Of a DNA stretch of 64,000 nucleotides, positions 52,419-60,631 are shown one piece after another. The number at the start of each line of letters is the position of its first letter. Positions within the stretch are counted from its first letter, which is position 1. Source of the stretch: DATKRB01 sp963794215 (GTDB lineage: Bacteria; Actinomycetota; Acidimicrobiia; Acidimicrobiales; RAAP-2); contig CAWCCQ010000001.1 of assembly GCA_963794215.1 (NCBI GenBank), positions 1,240,001 to 1,304,000 of the forward strand, read 5' to 3'. A model generated the notes under the pieces. The model was not told the DNA's origin and made no database searches. It saw nothing but the letters and a program-made list of their open reading frames with translations. The position numbers and the translations under genes are program-made.

Positions 52419-52503
52419 CCCCTGGCGGGGCGGTGGCCAGGGTGCCCCGGCGGAGCGGTGGCCCAGGTGCCCCGGCGGGGCGGTGGCTAGGGCGCCCGGC
52501 GGG
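52419..52503. repeat. 25-bp tandem repeat, about 3.4 copies
   Basis: Copies begin near 52424, 52449, 52474 and 52498, each carrying GGCGG(G/A)GCGGTGGC and then (C)AGGTGCCCC. It fills most of the gap between the proB stop and the proA start. Highly GC-rich and imperfect. Possibly a variable-number tandem repeat; a role in the proB-proA message is unknown. Confidence 0.8.
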
Positions 52504-52504
52504 A

Positions 52505-53635
52505 TCAACCGAGCACGACCAGGTCGTCGCGGTGGACCACCTCGGAAGGCAGGTCCTCGGGCAGCGCGTCCGAGCGGCGGCCGACCCACTGGTCGGCCCG
52601 GGCCGAGGGGACCCGTGCGAGTCCCTTGGCGAAGACCGTGCCGTCCTCGCCCTCGATCTCCACGGCGTCTTCGGGGCCGAAGCTCCCACGCACCGACCGC
52701 ACGCCCGCAGCGAGGAGCGAGCGACCGTCGTCGACCAGCGCCCGGCGAGCTCCGGCGTCCACGACCAGGGCTCCGGCCGCGCTGGTGGCGAAGGCGATCC
52801 AGAGCTTTCGTGCCGGAAGGCGACGGCTGCGCGGGCGGAACACTGTGCCCGCACCCGCCTCCCCGGCCAGCACCGCAGCGAGGACCTCAGGGCGCGACGC
52901 GTCGGCGATGACCGCCTGCACGCCCGACCACGTGGCGATCCGGGCCGCCGCCAACTTGGAGGACATCCCGCCGCTGCCCATGGCCGTGCCGGGGCCGCCC
53001 GCCGCCTCGAGGTGCCGGTGGTCGATCTCGATCACCTCCTCGATGAGGGACGCGCCCACGGCGGTCCTCGGGTCGGCGGTGAGCAGACCGGGCGCGTCGG
53101 TCAGCAGGACAAGGAGCTCGGCGCGGACGAGATGGGCGACCAAGGCGGCCAGCCGATCGTTGTCGCCGAAGCGAATCTCCTCGTCGGCCACCGCGTCGTT
53201 CTCGTTCACCACCGGAACGACCCCCAGTGCCAATAAGTGCACGAAGGTCTGCCGGGCGTGCAGGTATTGGCGACGGTGGACGAAGTCGAGCGGCGCCAGC
53301 AAGACCTGGCCGGCGAGAAGACCCTGGGGGCTCAGTCCGTCCTGCCAGGCGTTCATGAGCCGCTGCTGGCCCACCGCCGAGACGGCCTGGAGCACCGAGG
53401 GGTCCGAAGGGCGCGGCCCTGGGCGCCCCAATGCCGACCACCCCACCGCAATGGCGCCGGAGCTCACCAGGACCACGTCGCGACCCGCGGCGCGGATGCT
53501 GGCGATCTCGGCGCACAGCCGGGCGATGAGCCCCACATCGGCTTGGCCGTCGGGCGTCGTCACCGATGACGACCCGACCTTCACGACGACCGGTGCGCCC
53601 CGCCCGCCGGTCTCAGGTCCGGCGGGCGAGCTCAT
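52505..53635 (-). CDS. proB: Glutamate 5-kinase
   Basis: 376 residues from the ATG at 53635, which overlaps the obgE stop (ATGA). Amino-acid kinase domain: VVVKVGSSSVTTPDG, VVLVSSGAIAVG, QAVSAVGQQRLMNAWQ, VVNENDAVADEEIRFGDND, LVLLTDAPGLLTADPR, GTAMGSGGMSSKLAAARIA. The C-terminal PUA domain (ALVVDAGARRALVDDGRSLL) is present. First step of proline synthesis. In the obgE-proB-proA order common in Gram-positives. Confidence 0.95.
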   Translation of the reverse strand: MSSPAGPETGGRGAPVVVKVGSSSVTTPDGQADVGLIARLCAEIASIRAAGRDVVLVSSGAIAVGWSALGRPGPRPSDPSVLQAVSAVGQQRLMNAWQDGLSPQGLLAGQVLLAPLDFVHRRQYLHARQTFVHLLALGVVPVVNENDAVADEEIRFGDNDRLAALVAHLVRAELLVLLTDAPGLLTADPRTAVGASLIEEVIEIDHRHLEAAGGPGTAMGSGGMSSKLAAARIATWSGVQAVIADASRPEVLAAVLAGEAGAGTVFRPRSRRLPARKLWIAFATSAAGALVVDAGARRALVDDGRSLLAAGVRSVRGSFGPEDAVEIEGEDGTVFAKGLARVPSARADQWVGRRSDALPEDLPSEVVHRDDLVVLG

Positions 53636-55044
53636 CGCTCCCCCTCGGCCTGGCGCCGGGCCTTGCGTCGGGCGCGGCCGCCCGCCCAACCCGTCTCCAC
53701 CTCGGTGGCCACAGGGTCGAGCCCGGCCTCTGCATTGTCGCGGTACCAGGTGAACGTGACGTCACCGACGCGAACCTCATCGCCGTCGTGCGCCCCGGCC
53801 CGCGACAGCGACCGGTCCACTCCGAGACGGCGGAGCCGGCGGACCGCCTCGGCCATGGCTTCGTGGTCGCTCAGATCCGAGAAGCTCACTGCCCGCTCGG
53901 CCGCCCGGCCCGACAGCTCCCAGGACCCCGGAGCGGTGCGCACGACGGCGATCCCTTCGGGCAGTGGCCGGTGCACCGCGATGCCCGTACGGGCACCGAT
54001 GCCGAGCGCATCGTGGGCACGCGCCACGCTGACCAGCGTGGCCATCCGCCCGAGCAGCTCTGGGAGGCCGGCGCCGGTCACGGCGGAGACCGCGGCCAGT
54101 GGGCCGTCCTCGTCGGGGGCATCACCCCCAGAGGTGCCCGGTGCCGCTTCGGCTGCCAGGTCGGCGCGCGAGCCGACCACCAGGCGCGGGCGATCGAGGA
54201 GGGCAGGCTGGTAGCGGCCCAACTCGTCGAGGAGCACCTCGAGCTGCTGGGCCGGCGGACGCTCGGCCACAGGAGCCAGATCGAGCAGGACCACCAGCAC
54301 GCGTGCCCGCTCGACATGGCGCAAGAACTGGTGCCCGAGCCCCTTGCCCTCGGCGGCGCCCTCCACGAGACCCGGGACATCGGCCACCACCATCTCGACG
54401 TCGTCGTCGCCGTCGGACCGTCCGGTCCGAGCGCCCACCCGCACCACCCCGAGGTGTGGCTGCAGGGTCGTGAACGGGTAATCGGCGATCTTGGGCTTGG
54501 CGGCTGAGATTCGAGCGATCAAGGTCGATTTGCCGACGTTGGGGAAGCCGACCAGGGCCACATCAGCCATCAACTTCAACTCGAGGTTGAGCCAACGCTC
54601 CTGCCCGGCCTCACCTTGCTCGGCGAACGCCGGCGCTCGGCGCCGGTTGCTCAAGAACCGAGCGTTCCCCTGACCCCCGCGCCCTCCCTCGGCCGCCAGC
54701 CAGCGGTCGCCCACGCCGGTCAGGTCGCAGAGCAGGGACCCGTCTCGGTCCCTCACTACGGTGCCCACGGGCACGGGCACGCACAGATCGGGGCCCCGTG
54801 CCCCGTGGCGCCGCTTGCCCGAACCATGGCCTCCGTCGACCGCCCGGCGATGGGGATGGTCCTTGAACCCGAGCAACGAGGCCTGGCGCAGGCTGGCCTC
54901 GAGCCAGACGTCGCCACCACGTCCCCCGTCGCCGCCGTCGGGACCTCCTCGGTCGACGTGCGCCTCACGGCGGAACGACACCGCGCCCGCTCCCCCATTG
55001 CCCGCCTTGGCGTGGAGCTGCGCCTCATCGACAAACCCGGACAT
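53632..55044 (-). CDS. obgE: GTPase ObgE/CgtA
   Basis: 470 residues from MSGFVDEAQLHAKAGNGGAG (ATG 55044). Glycine-rich Obg fold with RREAHVDRGGPDGGDGGRGG, then the G domain: GFPNVGKSTLIARISAAKPK, the switch PFTTLQPHLGVV, ADVPGLVEGAAEGKGLGHQF; a C-terminal OCT domain follows (ITFTWYRDN-type end, with VRVGDVTFTWYRDN visible). Ribosome assembly and stress GTPase. rplU and rpmA, usually directly upstream, are here separated by punA, the DtxR gene and the deaminase. Confidence 0.95.
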   Translation of the reverse strand: MSGFVDEAQLHAKAGNGGAGAVSFRREAHVDRGGPDGGDGGRGGDVWLEASLRQASLLGFKDHPHRRAVDGGHGSGKRRHGARGPDLCVPVPVGTVVRDRDGSLLCDLTGVGDRWLAAEGGRGGQGNARFLSNRRRAPAFAEQGEAGQERWLNLELKLMADVALVGFPNVGKSTLIARISAAKPKIADYPFTTLQPHLGVVRVGARTGRSDGDDDVEMVVADVPGLVEGAAEGKGLGHQFLRHVERARVLVVLLDLAPVAERPPAQQLEVLLDELGRYQPALLDRPRLVVGSRADLAAEAAPGTSGGDAPDEDGPLAAVSAVTGAGLPELLGRMATLVSVARAHDALGIGARTGIAVHRPLPEGIAVVRTAPGSWELSGRAAERAVSFSDLSDHEAMAEAVRRLRRLGVDRSLSRAGAHDGDEVRVGDVTFTWYRDNAEAGLDPVATEVETGWAGGRARRKARRQAEGER

Positions 55045-55107
55045 CCTCGTGATCCTACGGGCTGGCCCGTCGAGCACCGCTTCGGAGCGCGCTCGGTGCC
55101 CGAGGGC

Positions 55108-56445
55108 TCAGCGGCCGCGCCGCGCCGTCTCGAAGAGCCGGTGCGCCCGCCGGGTCACCTCGTCACGGGCCAGCGGCTCGTCCACGGTGAGACAGCGACC
55201 GGCGGAGACCACCTGGCGACCCTCCACCCACACGTCGGTCACGTGGCGGCTGGACGCACCCCACACGAGGTGGGCGATGAACTCATCGGGGCTGAGGGCC
55301 GGCGTGAACGTGGCGTCGGCCAGCTCCAGGCGGATCAGGTCGGCCGCCCGGCCCACCTCGAGGCTGCCGGTGTCGAGCCCCAGGGCTTCGGCGCCTCCGC
55401 GGGTAGCCAGGCGCAGCGCCTGGCTGGCGGTCATCGCGCCGGCGTCGGCGGCGACACCGCGCGCCAGGATCGGCGCCAGGCGCAGCTCCTCCCAAAGGTC
55501 GAGGTTGTCGTTGGACGCCGGACCGTCGGTACCCAGACCGACCCGCAGGCCTCGCGCCAACATCTCCCCCACCCTGGCCACGCCGCTCCCGAGCTTGCCG
55601 TTGCTCTGGGGACAGTGCGCGACCGCGACGTCGTGGGCCGCGAACACCTCGAAGTCCCCCGGGGCAAGCCACACCGAATGGGCGGCCAGTACCGGTCCGT
55701 CCAGCACCCCCAGCCGGGCCAGCAGCTCGGGCGCGCTGCAGCCGTGACGAACGAGGATCCGTCGCCCCTCGTCGAGCGTCTCGGCCACGTGCACGTGCAC
55801 GAGGGCCCCGACCTCCTGGGCCAACTTGGCCACGGCCCGCAGGCCGTCAGGAGGGAGCGCATAGGCCGAGTGGGGGCCGAAGCCCACCTCGACGAGACCG
55901 CCGTCGACATGGAGATCGTCGTAGAGCGCGCCGGCGGCTTCGAGCATCGCCTGCCACGACATCTCCGGACCGGCGCCCGGCAGATCGAAGATCCCTGGGG
56001 TGATCACCGCCCGGATACCCGAGTCGAAGACCGCTGCGGCGAGCGCCCGGTTGTGCAGGTACATCTCGGCGGTGGTGGTCACTCCGCACCGCAGCAGCTC
56101 ATCGGCTCCGAGGGCCATGCCCCAGTACACGTCCTCGTCGGTCAGCGAAGCCTCGCGGGGCCAGATGGACTCCTCCAGCCACCGTTGGAGAGGGAGCCCA
56201 TCACCTGACCCACGCAGCAGGGTCATCGGCGTGTGGGCGTGGGTGTTGACCAGCCCGGGCATGAGCAACCCGCCCACCATCACCTCGGGGGCTCCCGAAG
56301 GCGGTGCGTCGGCCCGGGGCCCGACCCAGGCGATGCGCCCGTCCACCACGTCGACCACGCCGGGGCGATGGACCCGGTCACGCCCGTCGACCGTCAGCAC
56401 CACCTCGGCAGCCAGACGCAGGGCTGACGAGTCGCTGCCGATCAC
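55108..56445 (-). CDS. mtaD: Amidohydrolase, 5-methylthioadenosine/S-adenosylhomocysteine deaminase-like
   Basis: 445 residues. Metal-binding and catalytic motifs of the ATZ/MtaD group: LMPGLVNTHAHTPMTLLRG, GVTTTAEMYLHN, EVGFGPHSAYALPPDGL, ALVHVHVAETLDE, VLAAHSVWL, VAHCPQSNGKLGSG, RVGLGTDGPASNDNLDLWEE and a C-terminal VGRAADLIRLEL. Deaminates MTA, SAH or related compounds in the cytoplasm. A purine nucleoside phosphorylase gene lies two genes away, so a joint role in purine/methionine salvage is sensible but inferred; other ATZ-type substrates (guanine, chlorohydrolase) remain possible. GTG start. Confidence 0.82.
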   Translation of the reverse strand: MIGSDSSALRLAAEVVLTVDGRDRVHRPGVVDVVDGRIAWVGPRADAPPSGAPEVMVGGLLMPGLVNTHAHTPMTLLRGSGDGLPLQRWLEESIWPREASLTDEDVYWGMALGADELLRCGVTTTAEMYLHNRALAAAVFDSGIRAVITPGIFDLPGAGPEMSWQAMLEAAGALYDDLHVDGGLVEVGFGPHSAYALPPDGLRAVAKLAQEVGALVHVHVAETLDEGRRILVRHGCSAPELLARLGVLDGPVLAAHSVWLAPGDFEVFAAHDVAVAHCPQSNGKLGSGVARVGEMLARGLRVGLGTDGPASNDNLDLWEELRLAPILARGVAADAGAMTASQALRLATRGGAEALGLDTGSLEVGRAADLIRLELADATFTPALSPDEFIAHLVWGASSRHVTDVWVEGRQVVSAGRCLTVDEPLARDEVTRRAHRLFETARRGR

Positions 56446-56472
56446 CTGCGGGGACCCCTGGGCTCCGACGCG

Positions 56473-57141
56473 TCAGACCAGCGAGACGTACAAGCGGCTT
56501 GCCAGGCTCGGGCCGAACGCCACAGTGGTGCCCGACAGCGCGAGCACGAGCGTGCCATCGGGGGCTCGGCTCGACACCTGGGCGGTGGCGCCTGGCACGA
56601 ACCCGTGGTGGCTCAGATAGGTGAGCATGGAAGTGTCGAGCTCGACGTCCTCGCTGATGCGCTCGAGCCGTATGCGCTGCCCCGGCTCGGCTAGGGCCAA
56701 GGGGACCGCCACCCGAGGCGGGCTCGGTGAGGACGAGCCAGGGATGGGGTTGCCGTGGGGACAAGTGGCGGGGTCGCCGAGCAGCTCGACCAGACGCGCC
56801 TCGACGTCGTCGGAGATGACATGCTCCCAGCGCCCTGCCTCGAGATGCACCTTGTGCCACTCGAGACCGATCACGTCGACGAGGAGGCGCTCGGCCAGGC
56901 GGTGCCGGCGGACCACCTTTTCGGCCACCACCGAACCGCTGTCGGTGAGCTGCACCACTCGGCCGCTGCGACGGACGTAGCCCTCTCCCTCCAAGCGGTC
57001 GAGCATCTCGGACACCGACGGTGCGGAGCGCCCGAGCCGTTCGGCGATCCGAGCCTGAATGACCGGCGTGCCTTCCTCGGTCAGGGAATGCACAGTCTCG
57101 AGGTACTCCTCCAACGGGGGATGGAAGCCGTCCTCGTCCAC
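56473..57141 (-). CDS. DtxR/IdeR-family metal-dependent regulator with altered metal site
   Basis: 222 residues in the full IdeR layout: winged helix (IQARIAERLGRSAPSVSEML), dimer/metal domain (RRHRLAERLLVDVIGLEWHK) and a C-terminal SH3-like FeoA domain (TYLSHHGFVPGATAQVSS). Aligning by eye with IdeR, ancillary-site ligands His80, Glu84 and His99 and primary-site Glu106 and His107 are kept. The IdeR Met10 position is Glu12 and the Cys102 position is Gly103 (LEAGRWEH in place of AEACRWEH). Both changed residues are primary-site ligands, so the sensed metal may not be iron; manganese is a guess. 28 bases from the deaminase gene. Confidence 0.88.
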   Translation of the reverse strand: MDEDGFHPPLEEYLETVHSLTEEGTPVIQARIAERLGRSAPSVSEMLDRLEGEGYVRRSGRVVQLTDSGSVVAEKVVRRHRLAERLLVDVIGLEWHKVHLEAGRWEHVISDDVEARLVELLGDPATCPHGNPIPGSSSPSPPRVAVPLALAEPGQRIRLERISEDVELDTSMLTYLSHHGFVPGATAQVSSRAPDGTLVLALSGTTVAFGPSLASRLYVSLV

Positions 57142-57250
57142 CCCGAGAATCCTACCGGCCCCACGATCCGGGCCCGACGGCCACCAACCGGCGTCGGGGC
57201 ACTCCCCCGGCGCTCCCGAACGCCCCCGGACCTCAAACTACGATGGCCTG

Positions 57251-58102
57251 ATGCCGCGCGGCGGGCCGGGATCGCCGAGCTCCGATCCCTTCGAGCAAGC
57301 CCATCTGGCTGCCCGGGAGCTCGCACGCCGCACCGGTGTGCAGCGTCACGACGTGGTCGTCGTGCTGGGTTCGGGGCTCTCGGGGGTCGCCCCGCTCCTC
57401 GGAGCGCAGGAACCGCCGCTCGATCTCGCCACGCTGCCGTGGTTCCCCAGGTTCACCGGCCTGGGTCACCGCAGCGAGGCCTGGTCGCTCGTCGTGGGTC
57501 CGAGCCGGGTGCTGGTCACCGCCGGCCGCGCCCACCTCTACGAAGGGGTCACTGAGCACCAGAGCGTCCATACGATTCGCACCGCGATCGCCAGTGGGGC
57601 GCACACCGCCATCCTCACCTGCGCCGCCGGAGCGATCCGTCCCGAGCTTGCTGTGGGGTCGATCGTGGCGATTCGCGACCACCTCAACCTGACCGGGCGC
57701 TCACCGCTCACCGGCGTCCACGCCGGCGAGCGCGCCGGAAGCCCCTTTGTGGATCTGGTCGACGCGTGGTCCCCGCGACTGCGAGCCGTTGTCCGTTCGC
57801 TGAGCCCACGAAGCGCCGAGGGCGTCTATGCCCAACTCCCCGGGCCCCATTTCGAGACCCCGGCCGAGATCCGGATGCTCGGGATCCTCGGGGCGGATCT
57901 GGTGGGAATGTCCGTGGCCACCGAGGCCGTTGCGGCGCGCCACCTCGGCGCGGAGACGCTGGGTCTGGCCGTCGTCACCAATCCGGCCGCCGGACTAGGG
58001 CCAGAGGGACCCTCCCCGGCCGACATCGTCGACGCTGCCGGCGCGGCGGTCCCGAGGTTGGCCGACCTCATCCGGGGCGTGCTCGAGGCAACCCCGGACT
58101 GA
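57251..58102 (+). CDS. punA: Purine-nucleoside phosphorylase
   Basis: 283 residues from the ATG at 57251. Phosphate site VVVLGSGLSGVAP, AGRAHLYEGVTEHQS, ILTCAAGAIRPELAVGSIV, IRDHLNLTGRSPLTG, GVYAQLPGPHFETPAEIRML and GMSVATEAVAARHLGAETLG then LAVVTNPAAG. The Asn in VTNPAAG is the residue that favours 6-oxopurines; MTA phosphorylases have Asp, so inosine/guanosine are the likelier substrates. Divergent from the DtxR gene, convergent with rpmA (5-base gap). Confidence 0.9.
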   Translation: MPRGGPGSPSSDPFEQAHLAARELARRTGVQRHDVVVVLGSGLSGVAPLLGAQEPPLDLATLPWFPRFTGLGHRSEAWSLVVGPSRVLVTAGRAHLYEGVTEHQSVHTIRTAIASGAHTAILTCAAGAIRPELAVGSIVAIRDHLNLTGRSPLTGVHAGERAGSPFVDLVDAWSPRLRAVVRSLSPRSAEGVYAQLPGPHFETPAEIRMLGILGADLVGMSVATEAVAARHLGAETLGLAVVTNPAAGLGPEGPSPADIVDAAGAAVPRLADLIRGVLEATPD

Positions 58103-58107
58103 CGCGC

Positions 58108-58371
58108 TCAGGAGGCTGACGTCGGGGGCAGCACGTCGACGAGCTTGCGACCCTTGCGGCGACCGAACTTGACCATGCCCTCGGTGAGGGCGAAGAGCGT
58201 GTCGTCCCCGCCGCGGCCGACATTGTCCCCGGGATGGAAGTGGGTGCCCCGCTGGCGAACGATGATCGAGCCGGCGGAGACCGCCGTGCCGTCGAACACC
58301 TTGACCCCGAGTCGTTGCGCGTTGGAGTCCCGCCCGTTGCGGGTCGAGCCCCCGCCCTTGGTCTTAGACAT
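58108..58371 (-). CDS. rpmA: Large ribosomal subunit protein bL27
   Basis: 87 residues: TKGGGSTRNGRDSNAQRLGV, KVFDGTAVSAGSIIVRQRGT, HFHPGDNVGRGGDDTLFALT. The usual order rplU-rpmA is kept, with a 59-base gap. N-terminal cleavage as in Firmicutes is not indicated, since the sequence starts directly MSKTKGGG. Confidence 0.97.
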   Translation of the reverse strand: MSKTKGGGSTRNGRDSNAQRLGVKVFDGTAVSAGSIIVRQRGTHFHPGDNVGRGGDDTLFALTEGMVKFGRRKGRKLVDVLPPTSAS

Positions 58372-58430
58372 AGCCGATCTCCTTGCCCCGCCCGCGGCGA
58401 CACCGCGAACGCAGAGGGCGGGTTGGGGCC

Positions 58431-58745
58431 CTAGGGGGCCGGAGTGATCGAGGTGATCTCGACGGTTGCGTAGTGCTGGCGGTGGCCCCAGCGACGCCGC
58501 TGGTTGGTCTTGGGCTTGTAGGTGGCGGCCCGAATCTTCGGGCCGAGCTCGCCGCCGACCACCCGGGCCACGACCTTCGAACCCGACAGCTGGGTCGGGG
58601 TGGCCTGCACCGTCTCGCCGTCGACCACCAGCACGGGGTCGAAGCTGACCTCGGCGCCAACGGGCTCGCCCAACAGCTCGACGCGCACCAGCTGGCCCTC
58701 GGCCACTCGCTCTTGCTTGCCACCGGTCTTGATCACTGCGTACAT
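58431..58745 (-). CDS. rplU: Large ribosomal subunit protein bL21
   Basis: 104 residues: MYAVIKTGGKQERVAEGQLV, then VSFDPVLVVDGETVQATPTQ and the RNA-binding C-terminus YKPKTNQRRRWGHRQHYATV. First gene of rplU-rpmA, 38 bases downstream of the RNase E/G gene on the same strand, so possibly in its transcript, as in many actinobacteria. Confidence 0.97.
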   Translation of the reverse strand: MYAVIKTGGKQERVAEGQLVRVELLGEPVGAEVSFDPVLVVDGETVQATPTQLSGSKVVARVVGGELGPKIRAATYKPKTNQRRRWGHRQHYATVEITSITPAP

Positions 58746-58783
58746 GGGACCACGAGACTAGCCCAAACTCGACGACGTCTGGC

Positions 58784-60607
58784 TCAGAAGGCCGAGCGGT
58801 CGAGGACGATGCCGCGCCCGTTGCAGACCTCGCAGACCGTCGAGAGTGATTCGATCAACCCCTCCGAGATGCGCTTGCGGGTCATCTCCACCAGGCCGAG
58901 CTCGGAAATGTCGAAGACCTGGGTCCGGGTCTTGTCCCGGGCCAAGGCGTTGCGCAGGGCGGCCGCGACCTTGTCGCGGTTCTCGCGGATCTCCATGTCG
59001 ATGAAGTCGATCACGATGATGCCGCCGATGTCCCGCAGCCGTAGCTGGCGGGCCACCTCCTCGGCAGCCTCGAGGTTGTTGCGGAACACCGTCTCTTCGA
59101 GACTGCTCTTCCCGACGTTCTTGCCGGTGTTCACGTCGATCACGGTCAATGCCTCGGTGCGCTCGATGATCAGCGAGCCTCCCGACGGCAGCCACACTTT
59201 GCGATCGAGCGCCTTGTGGAGCTGCTCGTGGACGTGGTAGCGCTCGAAGATGGGCAGCGGCTCGATGGCGGTATCGAAGTACTCCACACGCTCGGCCAGC
59301 TCGGGGCTCACGTCGGCCACGTACTCGCGGACCTGCTCGAAGAGCGCTATATCGTCGATGACCACCCCGCGATAGTCACTGTTGAGCTCCTCGCGGAAGA
59401 TCCGCACCGCCAGGTCGGGCTCACGGTAGAGGAGGCCCGGCGCGGTGGCACGAGCGGCCTCCTCCTCGATGGTCTTCCACCGGGCCAGCAGGCTTACCAC
59501 ATCGCGTCGGAGCTCCTCGGTGGTCGCGTTCTCCGCTGCGGTGCGCACGATCAGCCCGTGTCCCTCGGGTCGGACCTCGTCGACGATCTTGCGCAGGCGA
59601 CGCCGTTCGTTGTCGCCCAGACGCTTGGAGATTCCAAATGCCGAGCTGTTGGGGACGAGCACGGCGAAGCGTCCGGGCAGCGACACCTCCTGGGTGAGGC
59701 GGGCGCCCTTGGCGCCGATAGGGTTCTTCGTGACCTGGCACAAGATGACCTGGCCGGTGCGGAGTACCTCTTCGATCCGGGGCTGGTTCCCCCGCGAGGC
59801 CCCCTCGACGTCGTCGACGTCGTAGCGAACGTCGCCGCGATAGAGGACGGCGTTCTTGGGGATCCCGATGTCGATGAACGCGGCCTCCATCCCGGGCAAC
59901 ACATTCTGGACCCGACCCCGATAGATATTGCCGTCGATCTGGTTGGTCTCGTCCGCGGCGCGCGACACGTAGTGCTCGACCAGGGAGCGTCCCTCGAGCA
60001 CGGCGATCTGGGTGAGATGCGGCTGGACGTGAACGCAAACCAAGTAGCGCCCGACATTCTTGCCGCGTCGGTCCCGGCCACCCCGCCGGCGGCTGCGGCC
60101 TGACCGCTTGGCCGTCTCGCCGGAGACCAGGTCGTCCTCGGTGTCAATGTCGGTGTCGGTCTCGGTGTCCGTGTCGGTGGCGGGAGCGATATGGGCCGGC
60201 GGGCGTACGACCCCGTTGCGGCTGACGCCTGACGCGCCTCGGGACGAGCCGCCTGAGGTCAGGGTCGTGCCTGGTGCCGCATGCCGTGCCGGTCCGGACG
60301 CGGTCAGCTCGACGTCGGGGAGGAGATCGCCCGGTGCCGCGTGCGCCGGGGGGCGCGAGGGTGTGTCGGCCTCGCGTGCTTCCTCGGCCGTCACCGGCCG
60401 CACCGGCGGTGCCGGTCTGGTGTCGCCGATCCTCGGCCGCGGCGCCGGTGGGGCTGAGGCCCCGGGACGAGCCGCGCCGTTGGTGACCGACGGTGGCCTA
60501 CCTGGGCCGGCTACCTCTGGTGGGGTCGGGCGGACCGCCTCCCCTTGGGAGGTCTCGCTGGCATCGACGTGGTCCGCAGTGGGCGTGTCGCTCTCCGGCT
60601 CGGACAT
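58784..60607 (-). CDS. rne: Ribonuclease E/G
   Basis: 607 residues. A disordered Pro/Ala/Thr/Asp-rich N-terminal arm (~1-185) with a TDTDTETDTDIDTED low-complexity stretch and an RSGRSRRRGGRDRRGK basic patch is followed by the catalytic core: S1 domain (YRGRVQNVLPGMEAAFIDIG), GAKGARLTQEVSLPGRF, RTAAENATTEELRRDV, the catalytic Asp in LTVIDVNTGKNVG and in IGGIIVIDFIDME, and the zinc-link CEVCNGRG. Single-strand endonuclease for rRNA processing and mRNA decay. Gene order rne-rplU-rpmA is typical. N-terminal arms of this kind occur in actinobacterial RNase E. Confidence 0.93.
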   Translation of the reverse strand: MSEPESDTPTADHVDASETSQGEAVRPTPPEVAGPGRPPSVTNGAARPGASAPPAPRPRIGDTRPAPPVRPVTAEEAREADTPSRPPAHAAPGDLLPDVELTASGPARHAAPGTTLTSGGSSRGASGVSRNGVVRPPAHIAPATDTDTETDTDIDTEDDLVSGETAKRSGRSRRRGGRDRRGKNVGRYLVCVHVQPHLTQIAVLEGRSLVEHYVSRAADETNQIDGNIYRGRVQNVLPGMEAAFIDIGIPKNAVLYRGDVRYDVDDVEGASRGNQPRIEEVLRTGQVILCQVTKNPIGAKGARLTQEVSLPGRFAVLVPNSSAFGISKRLGDNERRRLRKIVDEVRPEGHGLIVRTAAENATTEELRRDVVSLLARWKTIEEEAARATAPGLLYREPDLAVRIFREELNSDYRGVVIDDIALFEQVREYVADVSPELAERVEYFDTAIEPLPIFERYHVHEQLHKALDRKVWLPSGGSLIIERTEALTVIDVNTGKNVGKSSLEETVFRNNLEAAEEVARQLRLRDIGGIIVIDFIDMEIRENRDKVAAALRNALARDKTRTQVFDISELGLVEMTRKRISEGLIESLSTVCEVCNGRGIVLDRSAF

Positions 60608-60631
60608 GAGGGAGATCCCTCCTCGTACAGT

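Noticed and set aside
60150..60185. GTCGGTGTC-like repeat near the RNase E/G start
   Set aside because: It encodes the Thr-Asp-rich disordered arm of RNase E/G and stays in frame.
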